From JALYGJ01 sp963781705 (GTDB lineage Bacteria > Chloroflexota > Limnocylindria > Limnocylindrales > CSP1-4): a DNA stretch of 64,000 nt. The stretch covers positions 310,001 through 374,000 of the forward strand of contig CAWAGP010000010.1 in NCBI GenBank assembly GCA_963781705.1, given 5' to 3'. Made by a program: the position numbers and the translations under genes. The notes beneath the pieces are model-generated. The model was not told where the DNA came from, ran no database searches, and saw nothing but the letters and a program-made list of their open reading frames with translations. Below, one piece after another: positions 11,614 to 19,833 of this stretch. Position 1 is the first letter of the stretch. Each line of letters opens with the position of its first letter.

Positions 11614-12087
11614 ATGAACAAGCTCGCGAGATACGTTCTGCGCGTCGTCCTGGTCATCCTTCTGCTCGGATCCGTTCTCGCGCAGGTGCTCTTGCCCGTC
11701 TTCGCGTCTCAGGAAGCGGAGATCTTTCCAGACCTCGCGTACCTCGCCGTTCCATACTCCGCCGCCGCCATCCTGTTCGTCGGCTGCGGCCAGCTGGCGC
11801 TGCTCGTCGTCTGGCGGCTGCTCTCGTTTGTAGACGCCGGCGTCATCTTCAGCCGCCGCGCCCTGCGCTGGGTGGACGTGCTCGCAGGCTGCGGGGCGGT
11901 CGCCACAGCTCTGAGCGCGATCGTCATGGTCCACCTGCTCGTGTTCGTCGGGGCCGGCGGACCCGTCTTCCTCTGGCTGGCGGCCTGCATCGCCGGCGGG
12001 CTGGCGTTCGTGCTCCTGATGATCGTCATGCGCGGCCTGCTGGAGTCCGCCATCGCCGACCGTCGCGAGCTCGACGAGGTGATCTGA
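11614..12087 (+). CDS. DUF2975 family membrane protein
   Basis: A 157-residue protein with four hydrophobic segments (about 8-28, 45-70, 88-112, 117-140) and a short charged C-terminus. Size, topology, and the SAIVMVHLL- and VMRGLLESA-like patterns fit DUF2975. Proteins of this family are almost always followed, as here, by a small HTH regulator; the start of that gene overlaps this stop (TGATGG). No biochemical role is established. The pair is thought to work as a membrane-linked regulator module. Confidence 0.75.
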   Translation: MNKLARYVLRVVLVILLLGSVLAQVLLPVFASQEAEIFPDLAYLAVPYSAAAILFVGCGQLALLVVWRLLSFVDAGVIFSRRALRWVDVLAGCGAVATALSAIVMVHLLVFVGAGGPVFLWLAACIAGGLAFVLLMIVMRGLLESAIADRRELDEVI

Positions 12088-12320
12088 TGGCGGTCGTCGT
12101 GGATCTCGACGTCATGCTCGCTCGACGGAAGATGTCCGTTGGCGAATTCGCCAACGCCGTCGGCATCACCCCGGCGAACGTCGCCGTCTTGAAGAACGGG
12201 CGCGCCAGGGCGATCCGGTTCACGACCCTGGATTCGATCTGTGCGGTGCTCGATTGCCAGCCGGGCGAGATCCTGCGCTGGAGCGCAGGACCGGCCGACG
12301 ATCCGTCTGGCGCGGGGTAG
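12087..12320 (+). CDS. Small YozG-like HTH (XRE) regulator
   Basis: A 77-residue DNA-binding protein consisting almost entirely of a Cro/CI helix-turn-helix: VDLDVMLARRKMSVGEFA, ITPANVAVLKNGRARAIRF, then LDSICAVLDCQPGEILRW. This is the standard pattern of the small regulators encoded after DUF2975 genes. It is translationally coupled to the membrane protein and probably represses the shared promoter through the palindrome at 11589-11604. Confidence 0.85.
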   Translation: MAVVVDLDVMLARRKMSVGEFANAVGITPANVAVLKNGRARAIRFTTLDSICAVLDCQPGEILRWSAGPADDPSGAG

Positions 12321-12429
12321 CGGTCAAGTGGTAGATGGCGCCGCTGTGGTCGACGTGCTCGCCGCGATCGGCGCTTTCTCGATCTGAGCCCGCGCCAGGG
12401 TCCGCGCAACATCTCCTGCCGGACGGCCC

Positions 12430-12469
12430 TTGACACGCCTGATACCCATGGATGCTAGTATGTCTACTA
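12430..12469 (+). promoter_or_regulatory. Promoter/operator region of the ABC importer
   Basis: TTGACA at 12430-12435, and a TGcTAGTAT extended -10 at 12453-12461. The spacing is long (20 bp), so the extended -10 probably drives recognition. TAGTA-tgtc-TACTA (12456-12469) overlaps the -10 as an inverted repeat and is a candidate operator. The nearby Rrf2 regulator (15195-15683) is an obvious candidate to bind it. Confidence 0.5.
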
Positions 12470-12507
12470 ACTTGCTGGACTTGGTGAGAATAGTAGGAGA
12501 CGGCAGA

Positions 12508-13533
12508 GTGCGCAGTCTGGTGGCGGTCGTGGCGTTGATGTCGATGTTGATCGTTGGCTGTGGCGCACAGGCGGCGCCGACAACCGCGCCGATGGTCACT
12601 CACCTGGGCTACTTCCCGAACATCACCCATGCGGCGGCAATCGCGGGCGTGGCCAACGGCTACTTCGTTGACGCCCAGCAGAACGCGTCGGGCATCGACA
12701 CGCTCACCTTCAACGCCGGGCCCGATGCAGTCACGGCCATCTTGAGCGGCAGCCTGGACGCCACCTTCGTCGGTCCCAACCCGGCCATCAACGCGTTCGT
12801 GAAGTCGAACGGCGCAGCGATCCGCATCGTCGCCGGCGCGACCTCCGGCGGCGCCTTCTTTGTCGTGCGCGACGGCATCAACACCGCCGGGGACCTGCGC
12901 GGCAAGAAGATCGCCACGCCGCAGTTGGGCAACACGCAGGACGTGGCCCTGCGAGCATGGCTGACCGAGCAGGGCCTCACCGCCGACACGCAGGGCGGCG
13001 GCGACGTGTCGATCCTGCCGCAGTCCAACTCACAGACGCTGCAGACCTTCATCGCCGGCCAGATCGACGGCGCCTGGGTGCCCGAACCGTGGGCATCGCG
13101 GCTGATCCTGGAGGGCAGCGGACACGTGCTCGTCGACGAGCGCGACCTGTGGCCGAACGGCCAGTACGTGACCACCCTGCTGATCGTCCGGACCGAATTC
13201 CTGCAGCAGCACCGCGACGTCGTCAAGCACCTCATCGAGGGCCTGCTCAAGTCGACCGACTATGTCAACAACCAGCCATCCGATGCACAGGCTGCAGTCG
13301 GTGGGGCACTTACCGACTTGACCGGCAGCGCGCTCTCGCCGCAGGTGCTGTCGGCAGCGTGGGGCAACCTGACCTTCACCATGGACCCGATCGCGACCTC
13401 CTTGCAGAAGTCGGCCGACGAGGCAAAGACGCTCGGCTTCCTCGATTCGAACGATCTGACCGGCATCTTCGACCTCAGCGTGCTCAACGAAGTGTTGAGC
13501 GCCGCCGGCCGGCCGACGGTCGTCCAGCCGTGA
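12508..13533 (+). CDS. ABC importer substrate-binding lipoprotein (sulfonate/taurine/nitrate type)
   Basis: A 341-residue lipoprotein of the SsuA/TauA/NrtA class. The GTG at 12508 is preferred over the upstream TTG because AGGAG lies just before it and it opens a lipoprotein signal (MRSLVAVVALMSMLIVGCG, lipobox Cys about residue 18). The mature part starts with THLGYFPNITHA and contains LSGSLDATFVGPNPAINA, LRGKKIATPQLGNTQDVA and QIDGAWVPEPWASRL, all characteristic of the class. First gene of a three-gene importer operon. The exact ligand cannot be told from sequence. Confidence 0.9.
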   Translation: MRSLVAVVALMSMLIVGCGAQAAPTTAPMVTHLGYFPNITHAAAIAGVANGYFVDAQQNASGIDTLTFNAGPDAVTAILSGSLDATFVGPNPAINAFVKSNGAAIRIVAGATSGGAFFVVRDGINTAGDLRGKKIATPQLGNTQDVALRAWLTEQGLTADTQGGGDVSILPQSNSQTLQTFIAGQIDGAWVPEPWASRLILEGSGHVLVDERDLWPNGQYVTTLLIVRTEFLQQHRDVVKHLIEGLLKSTDYVNNQPSDAQAAVGGALTDLTGSALSPQVLSAAWGNLTFTMDPIATSLQKSADEAKTLGFLDSNDLTGIFDLSVLNEVLSAAGRPTVVQP

Positions 13534-14324
13534 GCGTCATGGCCGTGGAGCGGCCGCGGGCACATCCGGCGGCGGCTGCCGACACCGTTCTCACCGTGAC
13601 CGACGTGCGCAAGTCGTACGGCCCGATGGGCAACAACGTGCTCGCCCTCGACGGCATCTCGCTCGAAGTCCGTCGTGGCGAGTTCGTCTGCCTGGTCGGC
13701 GCGTCCGGCTGCGGCAAGACGACGCTGCTCAACCTGGTCAGCGGCCTCGACACGCTGACCCGCGGCGCTATTCATGCTGACGGCCGGACCACCCTGCTTT
13801 TCCAGGAGGCCGCCCTGTATCCGTGGCTGACCGCGGCGCAGAACATCGAGCTGCCGCTACGTTTCGCCAGGGCGCCCAGGGACCAGCGGCGCGATGAGGT
13901 GGCCAGCCTGCTGCGCCTGGTGCGCCTCGAGAGCTTTGGCGACAAGCGGCCGCACGAGCTGTCCGGCGGCATGCGCCAGCGCGTCGCACTCGCGCGCGCC
14001 TTTGCCCAGCACGCCGACATCCTGCTCATGGACGAACCGTTCGGCGCGCTCGACGCGATGACGCGCGACCTGCTCCACGACGAGCTGGAGCGCATCTGGC
14101 GCGAGACGCAGGTGACCATCGTCTTCGTGACCCACAACGTCCGCGAGGCCGTTCGGCTGGGCGACCGGATCGTCGTCCTGACCAGCCGCCCGGGCCGGGT
14201 CGCCGAGGAATTCACGGTGAACCTGGCGCGACCGCGGAACATCTCCGGGCCGGACGTCGCCGAGCTCGCTTACACGGTCACTGAACGGCTGCGTGCCGAG
14301 GTCGCGAGGCACGCTGATGGCTGA
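13530..14324 (+). CDS. ABC importer ATP-binding protein (SsuB/TauB type)
   Basis: A 264-residue ATPase that powers uptake through the adjoining permease. Walker A GASGCGKTT, the Q-loop in LLFQEAALYPWL, signature LSGGMRQR, Walker B ILLMDEPFGALD and the switch His in VTHNVREA are all present. The Q-loop and C-terminal layout are those of nitrate/sulfonate/taurine importers. The GTG start overlaps the stop of the binding-protein gene; an ATG three codons later is an alternative. The end overlaps the permease start by 8 bp. Confidence 0.94.
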   Translation: MSVMAVERPRAHPAAAADTVLTVTDVRKSYGPMGNNVLALDGISLEVRRGEFVCLVGASGCGKTTLLNLVSGLDTLTRGAIHADGRTTLLFQEAALYPWLTAAQNIELPLRFARAPRDQRRDEVASLLRLVRLESFGDKRPHELSGGMRQRVALARAFAQHADILLMDEPFGALDAMTRDLLHDELERIWRETQVTIVFVTHNVREAVRLGDRIVVLTSRPGRVAEEFTVNLARPRNISGPDVAELAYTVTERLRAEVARHADG

Positions 14325-15192
14325 AATCATGCACCTGCCTGGCGCGCGGCTCGACGACGAGCTGCGTGGTCTCGACAAGCTCGATCTGCCGCTCCGACCC
14401 GGCGTCGCCCGACTGCGCGCGATCTGGTCCGGGCTGTGGCCAAAACTGGCCGCCATCGCGATCGCAATCTTCATCTGGCAGGTCGCCGTGTGGGCCAGGT
14501 TCTGGCCCGACTACCTGCTGCCCGGACCGGTGGCTACCTTCGCCAGCTTCGGCGACCCGAAGTTCACCGGCAACCTGCCGCTCGCGACGGTGATTACCCT
14601 GCGGCGAGCGGCTCTGGGTTTTGGGCTGGCGCTGGCGATCGGCACGGTCCTGGGGCTGGCCATCGTGCGCTCACGCCTGCTGCGCACGGCGGTGGCGTCG
14701 CTGATCACCGGCCTGCAGACCATGCCCTCGATCGCGTGGTTCCCGCTGGCAATGCTGCTGTTCGGGATCAACGAGACGGCGATCATGTTCGTCATCGTCC
14801 TCGGCGCGGCGCCGTCGATCGCCAACGGCCTGATCGCCGGCGTCGACCAGATCCCGCGGATCCTGCTACGTGCCGGCCAGGTCATGGGGGCGCGTGGCTG
14901 GAACCGTTACCGGCACGTGGTCTTTCCCGCCGCGCTGCCGAACTTCGTGGGTGGGCTCAAGCAGGGCTGGGCCTTCGCGTGGCGGAGCCTGATGGCTGGC
15001 GAGCTGCTCGTCCTCGTCGCCTCGCAACCCTCAATCGGTGTCAAGCTCAACTATGCACGCGAGATGTCCAACACACCGCAGTTGCTGGCGACGATGATCG
15101 TCATCCTGTTCATCGGCATCGTCGTCGACCTGGTCCTGTTCGGGACGCTCGATCGCGCGATCCGGCGCCGCTGGGGTCTGATCGAGGCCTGA
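14317..15192 (+). CDS. ABC importer permease (SsuC/TauC type)
   Basis: A 291-residue inner-membrane permease with about six transmembrane segments, of the binding-protein-dependent transport family. The cytoplasmic coupling (EAA-like) loop is AGQVMGARGWNRYRHVVFPAALP. The ATG at 14317 overlaps the ATPase stop and fits family length better than upstream in-frame codons. Third and last gene of the operon; the Rrf2 regulator gene converges on it from the other strand 2 bp later. Confidence 0.93.
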   Translation: MAEIMHLPGARLDDELRGLDKLDLPLRPGVARLRAIWSGLWPKLAAIAIAIFIWQVAVWARFWPDYLLPGPVATFASFGDPKFTGNLPLATVITLRRAALGFGLALAIGTVLGLAIVRSRLLRTAVASLITGLQTMPSIAWFPLAMLLFGINETAIMFVIVLGAAPSIANGLIAGVDQIPRILLRAGQVMGARGWNRYRHVVFPAALPNFVGGLKQGWAFAWRSLMAGELLVLVASQPSIGVKLNYAREMSNTPQLLATMIVILFIGIVVDLVLFGTLDRAIRRRWGLIEA

Positions 15193-15194
15193 GC

Positions 15195-15683
15195 CTAGCC
15201 GGAGCGCGGCGCTCCGCGTACCCGGCTGAGTGACGTCCACGCCTCCGGCATGGCGGTGAGTTCGCGCACCCGGTCTGGCAGCGTGTCGTCGACCAGGTCC
15301 TGCAGGCTGGTTGACTCGAGCACCTCGCGCAGGCTCGCGCGCACGGCAACCCACACGTCGCGCAATGCCCGTGCCGCGCCCGCGTACTCGACGTTCTCGA
15401 CGCGCTCACCGCGCACATAGGCGAGCGGGCCGTCCACCGCCCGGATCACGTCGGCGACGCTGATGTCGGTCGCCGGTCGTGCCAGCGCGTAGCCGCCGTC
15501 TGCCCCGCGCGTGCTCTTGACGATGCCGGTGTGCTTGAGGTCGAGCATGATCGTCTCGAGGAACTTCGAAGGGATCTGCTGCGCTTCCGAGATCTGGTCG
15601 CGCTTGAGTGGATGGCTGTCGGGCGAGGCAGCCAGCTCGGCCGCAGCTCGAACGGCATAGTCGGCCTTGGCGGAGACGCGCAT
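15195..15683 (-). CDS. Rrf2-family transcriptional regulator without cysteines
   Basis: A 162-residue winged-helix regulator. The N-terminus MRVSAKADYAVRAAAELA and the wing segment KSTRGADGGYALARPATDIS are typical of Rrf2. There is no Cys at all, so it cannot carry an Fe-S cluster as IscR, NsrR or RsrR do; it fits the CymR-like, cluster-free branch, which senses cysteine/sulfur status through a partner protein. Its position beside a sulfonate-type importer supports a sulfur role, but this is inference. ATG 15683 is chosen by homology; a GTG two codons upstream is possible. Confidence 0.88.
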   Translation of the reverse strand: MRVSAKADYAVRAAAELAASPDSHPLKRDQISEAQQIPSKFLETIMLDLKHTGIVKSTRGADGGYALARPATDISVADVIRAVDGPLAYVRGERVENVEYAGAARALRDVWVAVRASLREVLESTSLQDLVDDTLPDRVRELTAMPEAWTSLSRVRGAPRSG

Positions 15684-15749
15684 TGGCACATTGTCGGTTA
15701 TCGCCGTGCGCGCATTTGCGGGCCACGCGCCGGTGGCGGCAGACGCCGC

Positions 15750-15755
15750 TAACAT
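15750..15755 (+). promoter_or_regulatory. Probable -10 element (TAACAT) for the ABC-2 exporter
   Basis: TAACAT sits six bases before the GTG start, the same geometry as several other genes in the window, and predicts a leaderless message. No convincing -35 is seen. Confidence 0.45.
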
Positions 15756-15761
15756 CGCCGG

Positions 15762-16706
15762 GTGCCCGACTCCCAGGCGGCCCAGCCGCCGCTTATCCAT
15801 GCCCGCGACCTGACCAAGCGCTTCGGCAGCTTCACCGCCGTCGATGCCATCGCGTTCGACGTCGCACCCGGCGAATCCTTCGGTTTCCTGGGGCCCAACG
15901 GCGCCGGCAAGACGTCGACCATGCGCATGATCGGCTGCACCTCGCCGCTGACCGACGGCCAACTGAGCGTGCTGGGCATGGACCCGCGCCACGATGGCGC
16001 GCGGATCCGTTCGCGCCTTGGCGTCGTGCCCCAGGAGGACACGCTCGACAACGAGCTCACGGTCCGCGAGAACCTGCTGATCTACGGCCGTTACTTCGGC
16101 CTGTCGCGGGCCGACTGCCGCAGCCGGGCGGCGGAGCTGCTCGAATTCGTCCAGTTGAGCGACCGCGCCAACGACCTGGTCGAACCGTTGTCGGGCGGTA
16201 TGAAGCGGCGGCTGACGATCGCTCGCTCGCTGATCAACGAACCCGACCTGATGCTGCTCGACGAGCCGACGACCGGCCTCGACCCGCAGGCGCGCCACCT
16301 GTTGTGGGACCGCCTGTACCGGCTCAAGCAACGCGGCGTCACGCTCGTGCTGACGACGCACTACATGGACGAGGCCGAGCAGCTGTGTGACCGGCTGGTG
16401 GTCATGGACAAGGCCAAGATCGTGGCCGAGGGTTCGCCGCGCGACCTCATCGCGCGCCACTCGTCAAAGGAAGTGGCCGAGTTCCGTTTCGCGCCCGGTG
16501 TGCAGGAGACGCTCGACGGGCAGTTCGACGGGCTGGCCGACCGCATCGAGTGGCTGCCCGATCGGGTCCTGCTCTACGCCGAGAACGGTGAGGGCGTGGT
16601 TGCCGCTTCGCGCGAGCGTGGCATTCAGCCCCAGGCGGTGCTCGTCCGGCGCTCGACGCTGGAGGACGTCTTCCTGCGCCTGACCGGTCGTTCCCTGATC
16701 GAGTAG
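15762..16706 (+). CDS. ABC-2 type exporter, ATP-binding protein (NodI/DrrA-like)
   Basis: A 314-residue ATPase. Walker A GPNGAGKTS, signature LSGGMKRR, Walker B LMLLDEPTTGLD and switch His in TTHYMDEAEQLCDR are complete. The C-terminal 80 residues end with LEDVFLRLTGR, the hallmark of DrrA/NodI-type drug or lipo-oligosaccharide exporters. It is followed by two ABC-2 permease genes with which it should form a heteromeric exporter. Substrate unknown. The start GTG is set by the frame and by the -10 six bases upstream. Confidence 0.93.
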   Translation: MPDSQAAQPPLIHARDLTKRFGSFTAVDAIAFDVAPGESFGFLGPNGAGKTSTMRMIGCTSPLTDGQLSVLGMDPRHDGARIRSRLGVVPQEDTLDNELTVRENLLIYGRYFGLSRADCRSRAAELLEFVQLSDRANDLVEPLSGGMKRRLTIARSLINEPDLMLLDEPTTGLDPQARHLLWDRLYRLKQRGVTLVLTTHYMDEAEQLCDRLVVMDKAKIVAEGSPRDLIARHSSKEVAEFRFAPGVQETLDGQFDGLADRIEWLPDRVLLYAENGEGVVAASRERGIQPQAVLVRRSTLEDVFLRLTGRSLIE

Positions 16707-16724
16707 CCGGGCAGGGTAGGGAAC

Positions 16725-17561
16725 TTGGCCGCGCTGACCCAGCCGCAGACCGGCATCCCGCCGCGCGCCGTGGCGCCGACGGTGTGGACGATGATGCGCG
16801 TCTTCGAGCATCGCGCCCTCCAATATCGGCGGACGTTCCGCGCGTCGATCTTCGGCTCGTTCGTCAACCCGGCGCTGTTCCTGACGGCGATGGGGGTGGG
16901 CCTGGGCGCTTACGTCAACCAGGGTGCGACATCCAACCTGGGCGGCGCGAGCTATCTGCAGTTCCTGGCGCCCGGGCTGCTCGCGGCGGCGCTGATGCAG
17001 ACCGCCTCGTTCGAGTCCATGTTCCCGATCCTGGGCGGGCTGCAGTGGAACCGCATCTACCACGCCATGTATGCCACGCCCATCCGGCCGCGCGACATCG
17101 CGCTCGGCAACATCGCCTGGATCCTCACCAGGCTGACGCTGGTCGGCACGGTCTTCGCCGCCGTGATCGTCCTCTTCGGGGCGGCCGCGTCGCCGCTCAT
17201 CGTGCTCGCCGTGCCGGCGGCCGTGCTGACCGGCATGGCCTTCTCGACCCCGATCGTCGCTTTCTCGGCGACGCAGCGGCGGCCGGACACGTTCTCGACC
17301 ATCTTCCGCTTCGGCATCACGCCGCTCTTCCTGTTCAGCGGCACCTTCTTCCCGATCGAGAACCTGCCCGGCTTCCTGCAGCCGGTCGCGTGGCTGTCAC
17401 CGCTGTGGCACGGCGTTGACCTGTGCCGATCGCTGATGCTCGGGACGATCGGCGACAACCTGCTGCTGGCGGCCATCCACGTGGTGGTGCTGTCCACCAT
17501 CGCCGTGCTCGGCGCTGTCGTCGCGATCCGGACGATGCACGCCCGGCTGGTGCGCGGATGA
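16725..17561 (+). CDS. ABC-2 type exporter permease, subunit 1 (NodJ/DrrB-like)
   Basis: A 278-residue membrane protein with six predicted segments. Family marks are RTFRASIFGSFVNPALFLTA near the first segment, and LFLFSGTFFPIENLPGFLQP followed by LSPLWHGVDLCRS near the end. TTG start with AGGG upstream. It overlaps the next permease by 4 bp and belongs to the same operon as the ATPase. Two different permeases imply a heterodimeric transmembrane channel. Confidence 0.9.
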   Translation: MAALTQPQTGIPPRAVAPTVWTMMRVFEHRALQYRRTFRASIFGSFVNPALFLTAMGVGLGAYVNQGATSNLGGASYLQFLAPGLLAAALMQTASFESMFPILGGLQWNRIYHAMYATPIRPRDIALGNIAWILTRLTLVGTVFAAVIVLFGAAASPLIVLAVPAAVLTGMAFSTPIVAFSATQRRPDTFSTIFRFGITPLFLFSGTFFPIENLPGFLQPVAWLSPLWHGVDLCRSLMLGTIGDNLLLAAIHVVVLSTIAVLGAVVAIRTMHARLVRG

Positions 17562-18355
17562 CCGCCCTGCGCATCACGCCGATGTTCCTCGGCAGCCGCC
17601 GCTGGGCGCGCATGGTCGAACGCAACCTGCTCGTATACAAGCACGGCTGGCTGATCATCCTGTCGGGCTTCTTCGAGCCGCTCTTCTACCTGCTCGGCAT
17701 CGGCTTTGGCCTGGGTCAGTTGGTGGGCGACGTGCCCGGCCCCAACGGCACCCCCATCCCGTACCCGCTGTTCATCGCCCCCGCCCTGCTGGCCGCATCG
17801 GCCATGAACGGGGCGATCACCGAGAGCACCTTCAACTTCTTCTTCAAGCTCAACTACGACAAGACCTTCGCGTCGATCCTGACCACGCCCATGTCGCCGG
17901 CCGACATCTCGCTCGGCGAGCTGGCGTGGGCGCTCATCCGCGGCCTGCTGTACGTGATCGGCTTCCTGGTCGTGATCGTGCTGCTCGGCCTGGTCCGCTC
18001 GCCGCTGGTGCTGCTGACGGTGCCCGGCGCGCTGCTGATCGGCTTCGCTTTTGCGTCGGTTGGCATGGCCGCCACCTCGTTCATGCGTACGTGGCAGGAC
18101 TTCGACCTGATCCAACTGGTGGTCCTGCCGATGTTCCTGTTCAGCGGCACGTTCTTCCCGCTCGATCGCTACCCGGAAGCGATCCGGCTGCTCGTCCAGC
18201 TCACGCCGCTCTACCACGGCGTCGATCTGTTGCGCGGGCTGTCGCTGGGCATCGTCGGCCCGGCGACGGTGGTTCACGTGGTCTACCTGAGCGTGATGGG
18301 GCTGCTCGGGCTGGCCGTCGTCTCGCGCCGGCTCGACCGTCTGCTGCTGCGCTAA
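17558..18355 (+). CDS. ABC-2 type exporter permease, subunit 2 (NodJ/DrrB-like)
   Basis: A 265-residue paralogue of the preceding permease. The ATG overlaps the previous stop (ATGA). Shared features are an N-terminal RNLLVYKHGWLIILSGFFEP segment, a long loop after the first helix, and MFLFSGTFFPLDRYPEAIRL then LTPLYHGVDLLRG near the C-terminus. Last gene of the exporter operon; the next gene converges from the minus strand 3 bp after the stop. Confidence 0.9.
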   Translation: MTALRITPMFLGSRRWARMVERNLLVYKHGWLIILSGFFEPLFYLLGIGFGLGQLVGDVPGPNGTPIPYPLFIAPALLAASAMNGAITESTFNFFFKLNYDKTFASILTTPMSPADISLGELAWALIRGLLYVIGFLVVIVLLGLVRSPLVLLTVPGALLIGFAFASVGMAATSFMRTWQDFDLIQLVVLPMFLFSGTFFPLDRYPEAIRLLVQLTPLYHGVDLLRGLSLGIVGPATVVHVVYLSVMGLLGLAVVSRRLDRLLLR

Positions 18356-18358
18356 CCG

Positions 18359-19384
18359 TTACATGACCGCGAGGGCACGCTCGACGGCAAGATCAGAACG
18401 GAAGGCGCGGTCGACCAGCGCGCGGAGGTGGTACGCGACGGCCACGCCCTGATCCTCGAGCGTGGGTGGCGCGTCGTCCGGGACGGGCACCTTGATCGTC
18501 ACTCCGCTGCGGAAGGCCTGCGGGTCGATCGCCGCTGAGAAGAGGACCACGTCCTTGAGCCGATTGGGGGCGGTGACGTCCGCTTGCAGCTCCAGCCGTC
18601 CACCGCGGCCGGCGCCCGCGCTCGGCCAATTGACGGTCACCTCAATCTCCGACCCGGCCACGGCCGGCGGCAGCGGCGTCACCGCGATCGAGGCATCGCC
18701 GGCCTGCCACACGTCGAAAAGGGCGCCGGCGTCGAGGCGCACCGCGCCCGAGCGGAGGTAGTCGATGTTCTGCTTGACGGTCACCGGCAGCGCGAGGCGC
18801 TCGTCCCCGTGCATGGCGACGTCCCAGCGCGCCTCGAGCGCCCAGGCGAGGAGCGCGCTGCCGAGGTGGGCGGACACCGGTCCGAGCCGAGGCGCGGGCA
18901 GGTTGAAGTCGGTCTCGAAGGTCTGCCCGGCGCCCAGCGTCGTCGGCAGCACCGGCTCGGTGAAAGGCAGCTGCTCGAACAGCTTGCCGTGGACCTCCAC
19001 CCAGTGCTCACTGCTGGTTACGCGGCCCTGGCTGTCGCGCTGCTCGCGCGATTCCTGCTGCTCCGTCAGCAGCGCGCCGAGCAGGCGCATGTTGGCTGCG
19101 CGGGCCGCGATGTCGCGCCGCGCCGTCACTCGCAGATGACCGCTCAGGCCTTCGCCGATGCGCACCGGTTCGTTGACGGTGATCTCACCTACGAGGCCGT
19201 CAGTCGAGCGGCGAACCAGTTCGTCGATCGAGATCGCGGCCAGCGGGTGACTGCCCTGCGGCCCGGCCAGGCGGCCGCCATCGACGGCGTCGAACGGCGT
19301 CGGCGAATTGCCTGACTTGCCGAAAGCTCCCCAGGGCTGCGAACCGCTCGCCTGTACCGCCGCGCGAAAGCCGTCAACCACCAT
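18359..19384 (-). CDS. Arrestin-fold (Spo0M-like) cytoplasmic protein
   Basis: A 341-residue soluble protein with no signal or membrane segment. The region from about residue 65 to 220 has the beta-sandwich pattern of arrestin-like/Spo0M proteins: a hydrophobic strand, then LPFTEPVLPTTLGAGQTFETDF, a WALEARWDVAMHGD-like strand and LPVTVKQN. A second beta domain follows (SEIEVTVNWPSAGAGRGGRL). Function unknown; Spo0M-type proteins act in stress or sporulation signalling in other phyla. ATG 19384 has GGAGG unusually close (3 bases), so a start a codon later (GTG) is possible. Confidence 0.5.
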   Translation of the reverse strand: MVVDGFRAAVQASGSQPWGAFGKSGNSPTPFDAVDGGRLAGPQGSHPLAAISIDELVRRSTDGLVGEITVNEPVRIGEGLSGHLRVTARRDIAARAANMRLLGALLTEQQESREQRDSQGRVTSSEHWVEVHGKLFEQLPFTEPVLPTTLGAGQTFETDFNLPAPRLGPVSAHLGSALLAWALEARWDVAMHGDERLALPVTVKQNIDYLRSGAVRLDAGALFDVWQAGDASIAVTPLPPAVAGSEIEVTVNWPSAGAGRGGRLELQADVTAPNRLKDVVLFSAAIDPQAFRSGVTIKVPVPDDAPPTLEDQGVAVAYHLRALVDRAFRSDLAVERALAVM

Positions 19385-19394
19385 CCACCTCCCG

Positions 19395-19781
19395 TCAGCC
19401 GGGGATCGTTCCCTCGCGCAGGCCGAGCACGTTGCCCTCGGGATCCTTCAGCCACGCGCCGCGCGCCGGACCCATCTGGGCGATGCCGTTCGTCGTGACC
19501 AGCGGGCCGGCGGTGTATTCCTCGAACACGGCGCCGCGCGAGCGCAGGTCCGCCACGGTCGCCTCGATGTCGGCCACCTCGAAGTGGGCGACCGTGTGGC
19601 CGCGTTCGACCGGCGGACGCTTGAAGACCGAGATCTGTGTGCCGTGGCCTGCCCCGAAGCGCATCCCGAACGGCGTCTCTTCGAGCAGGCGCAGGCCGAG
19701 CACGGTCTCGTAGAAGGGCTTGGCGAGCTCCAGGTTGGTGACCGGGATGGTGGCGACGACCATTGCATCTGCGAGCGACAT
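19395..19781 (-). CDS. VOC (glyoxalase/bleomycin-resistance fold) protein
   Basis: A 128-residue single-domain vicinal-oxygen-chelate protein. It starts at an ATG with AGGAGG at good distance. Seen: IPVTNLELAKPFYETVLGLRLL at the first beta-alpha unit (given here as one motif of the fold), HFEVADIEATVADLRSRG at the start of the second, and WLKDPEGNVLGL at the end, where a metal Glu is usual. Such proteins dimerise to form one or two metal sites. Substrate cannot be inferred. It lies 10 bp upstream of the arrestin-like gene on the same strand. Confidence 0.85.
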   Translation of the reverse strand: MSLADAMVVATIPVTNLELAKPFYETVLGLRLLEETPFGMRFGAGHGTQISVFKRPPVERGHTVAHFEVADIEATVADLRSRGAVFEEYTAGPLVTTNGIAQMGPARGAWLKDPEGNVLGLREGTIPG

Positions 19782-19833
19782 GAACGCCGGTCCTCCTGTG
19801 CGAGCGCGCCAAACTTGCGGCGACGGCAGAAAT

